64,000 nt of DNA from Pedobacter foliorum. Lineage in GTDB: Bacteria; Bacteroidota; Bacteroidia; Sphingobacteriales; Sphingobacteriaceae. The notes beneath the pieces were generated by a model. The model saw only the letters and a list, made by a program, of their open reading frames with translations, was not told the origin of the DNA and searched no databases. Numbering within the stretch: position 1 is the first letter of the stretch; the number at the start of each line of letters is the position of its first letter. A program made the position numbers and the translations under genes. Shown in pieces: positions 63,201 to 64,000 of this stretch. The stretch is from contig NZ_JABSNU010000002.1 of assembly GCF_013266735.1 (NCBI RefSeq), positions 124,001 through 188,000 of the forward strand, read 5' to 3'.

Positions 63201-63463
63201 ATAGATACGCACAAACACTTTGGATGGAGTCGGGAAGTTATTTTAAAATTAATCAGATAACTCTTTCTTATTCTTTTGCTAAGAAAATGGCCAAACGAAT
63301 TGGATTAAACAGTCTCCGTACTTTCCTTTCGGCTAGTAATATCATTACATTTTCTCCATATACAGGGCCAAATCCTGAGGGAGTTACTGCAATTGGTAGA
63401 GATGGTTCTGGTGGCTACCCGGTACCTAGAGTATATAACCTTGGTTTTAACGTAGGATTTTAA
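60287..63463 (+). CDS. SusC-like TonB-dependent receptor
   Basis: A full-length SusC of about 1058 residues. The ATG at 60287 gives the signal MRKQIILLSIFFSCIFLCKD; the longer frame to 60263 adds eight residues without benefit. Domains: CNA_B/CarboxypepD_reg-like (VSGTVTDAGTKETMVGVSVA), linker with the KTMEEVVIRGYQK motif, plug (GKVAGLNIQLNTGAPG, VNIRGLSTIS, YVIDGVPM, IEVLKDATATALYGSRGAYGV) and barrel ending YNLGFNVGF. It is the second importer of this locus, paired with the SusD cut by the window end. Confidence 0.95.
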   Translation: MRKQIILLSIFFSCIFLCKDLVAQTKKVTVSGTVTDAGTKETMVGVSVATGKPLKVLTQTDSKGHYSVSVDDGASLVFSYISYGTKTVKLNPGQTSLNVSIKEDNKTMEEVVIRGYQKRTREVTTGSSFIVTGKEVQDVPVSNVEQLLQGKVAGLNIQLNTGAPGLRGTVNIRGLSTISTTGSGNETFLQPTSPLYVIDGVPMDADKASEFGFQQQGPGVSPISLIPQEDIASIEVLKDATATALYGSRGAYGVILIQTVRGNSEVPRIRYTGNFYMNAIPKLRDILGGTYERDIKLRQINNYGRFNDIKNISNTPFLADSLNPYYNNSTDWQGVFYQNTYNQTHNVQLDGGDSKFSYKTNLSYFSDKGIIKNTGFDRYSLNMNMDYKPTSRITFFGSVRGNVGKIKKANGVGLLQTGVADNGKKSSLLPGPSFFQATSGVLSALKTNTDAGPKNLNTYIEGRYELIPGLNITSAASYDYNSDTEDTFTPAAANNQFAKIFSFYGYTSQLYNRNNISYVKSFEEKHNLFFNFFSEMYVKKGQSSITRLERSPNDQFQGPLGYDGYYSRGGGILTTFYDQNQISFAAAFTYDYKKKYILDITYRIDGTSNNGNKDPYSKNPSVGLKWNFNKENWLKDIKWLNYGDIRLTGGKNIYPVGNLVDIYGAYTPRGFYNNNPRIGIDYGRVPNPLLKPKNVTQFNLGFDLGLFDGKLDVIFDTYYKKVSNELFPSFLSNTLAFNNFTSNDAGLSNYGYELTLSSRPLSKNSKFTWAVNVNGAINNDVLTQLPIEYNGQVIAFDYSSGYEQHIAKRVGRNSLANYLFVNQGVYDSTSDVPIDPVTGLRYRNANSSNVLNSFQGGDTRFLDSNGDYILDGRDLQVVGNTQPVLTGGLSNTLTYNFVSGSAVSLNIYATYTAKRSILNNALADRLRLLKNPFGQDAVIPVDDLNMWTGPGSTNARFANAFDYAHEQYVNNYRYAQTLWMESGSYFKINQITLSYSFAKKMAKRIGLNSLRTFLSASNIITFSPYTGPNPEGVTAIGRDGSGGYPVPRVYNLGFNVGF

Positions 63464-63487
63464 TTGAAGTCACAAAACTAATAAGAC

Positions 63488-64000
63488 ATGAAAAGATATA
63501 TTATTTGCTTATTTATTATTGTAAGCGCTTCACAATATGGGTGTAAGAAATTTCTGGATATTACTCCAATAGATAAACTTACAGGAAACAATTTTTACAA
63601 AACCAGAGAGGATATGGAGGCAAATATCACCGATATGTATGGTGAGTTATTTGATAAGTATACCAGAACTTCATTTGCAGGAGCAACCGGAGAGTTTCGT
63701 TCGGGTGAGGTTATTCCTGCTGCACAAGGCGGTTTGGGCCGTTCAGCATCGGGGTTAATTGGTGGGCATACCAGGCAGGCGCCTAATTCTCAGGGAAGTA
63801 CAGAGCAGCAAAATGTTCCTCGTACTTCGGTTAATGATAGACTTTTGTTAGTTGCGATAGGACCTGGTGATTTTTCAGGGTATAACTTTAGGGACTTAAC
63901 CAGATGGGATGAATATTATAGAGTTATTCAATCGGCCAACCTACTGATCAGTAAAGTTGAAGATGGCATTCCGGCACTTACCGCAGAAGAATCTAAACGT
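63488..64000 (+). CDS. SusD/RagB-like lipoprotein (partial, cut by window end)
   Basis: The frame is open from the ATG at 63488 to the last base (171 codons). The start MKRYIICLFIIVSASQYGC is a lipoprotein signal with lipobox Cys19, followed by KKFLDITPIDKLTGNNFYKT, a typical SusD N-terminus, and DEYYRVIQSANLLI, the first conserved helix pair. About two thirds of the protein lies outside the window. It lies 24 bp after its SusC partner. Confidence 0.93.
   Translation, partial: MKRYIICLFIIVSASQYGCKKFLDITPIDKLTGNNFYKTREDMEANITDMYGELFDKYTRTSFAGATGEFRSGEVIPAAQGGLGRSASGLIGGHTRQAPNSQGSTEQQNVPRTSVNDRLLLVAIGPGDFSGYNFRDLTRWDEYYRVIQSANLLISKVEDGIPALTAEESKR

Noticed and set aside
1-64000. rRNA, tRNA, tmRNA, integrase or transposase genes
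   Set aside because: I looked for their typical sequences and protein motifs on both strands and saw none apart from the truncated Rpn-like remnant; a dedicated scan would be needed to exclude small RNAs.

Overview
The window looks like a chromosomal segment of a Bacteroidota bacterium, most likely a Sphingobacteriaceae member of the Pedobacter/Mucilaginibacter kind. The reasons are several SusC/SusD pairs, a PorP/SprF protein with a gliding-type (type IX secretion, T9SS) C-terminal domain, LytTR two-component genes, many lipoproteins, low GC, and almost no Shine-Dalgarno use. No rRNA, tRNA, CRISPR array, transposase or integrase was seen.

Layout. (1) 47-2958, minus: a three-gene operon (FAD oxidoreductase, methyltransferase, type III polyketide synthase) resembling phenolic-lipid operons. 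(2) 3039-6197, minus: an outer-membrane barrel, a LytS-type kinase and a LytTR regulator, then a small HMA-fold-like protein. An identical 18-bp sequence lies upstream of both transcription units. (3) 6336-13610, minus: a surface-protein operon (1513-aa Ig/PKD-like protein, 250-aa protein, protein with a T9SS type-B sorting domain, PorP/SprF). (4) 13611-16266: a gene-poor stretch with a GC-rich block, an orphan gene, a truncated Rpn-like gene, a decayed partial duplicate of the orphan's 5' end, and a G-poor repetitive leader. (5) 16267-31446, plus: a PUL-like locus with two SusC/SusD pairs, a fasciclin lipoprotein, a DUF5007-like lipoprotein, two alkaline-phosphatase-superfamily proteins (one lacking its metal ligands and fused to LamG), a Big_5/LamG lipoprotein, and a cytoplasmic PhnZ-like HD diiron oxygenase. 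No glycoside hydrolase is present, so a phosphonate- or phosphoester-bearing substrate is a reasonable guess. (6) 31456-34192: two paralogous PAS-LuxR regulators and a two-domain VOC protein. (7) 34208-43596, minus: a tightly packed six-gene operon (papain-like protease, three caspase-like proteins with different N-terminal regions, a CHASE2 membrane protein, a FecR-like protein), all with N-terminal export signals or membrane segments. (8) 43682-45907: two minus-strand genes apparently separated by a DUF4143 ATPase cassette that is bounded by a 20-bp direct repeat and carries paired palindromes next to its start codon. (9) 46063-48090: a DUF4833 protein, a purple-acid-phosphatase-like enzyme, a REPIN-like inverted repeat and a terminator. 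(10) 48136-52593, minus: glucokinase-gnd-zwf-pgl, a complete oxidative pentose phosphate operon. (11) 52594-64000, plus: a second PUL-like locus, SusC/SusD, fasciclin+discoidin-like, DUF5007-like, SusC and a SusD cut by the window edge.

The items most worth follow-up are the exported caspase/papain/CHASE2/FecR operon, the PhnZ-like and pseudo-phosphodiesterase genes inside a SusC/D locus, the direct-repeat-bounded ATPase cassette, and the shared 18-bp site of the LytTR region. All function calls come from reading motifs by eye; no database search was run.
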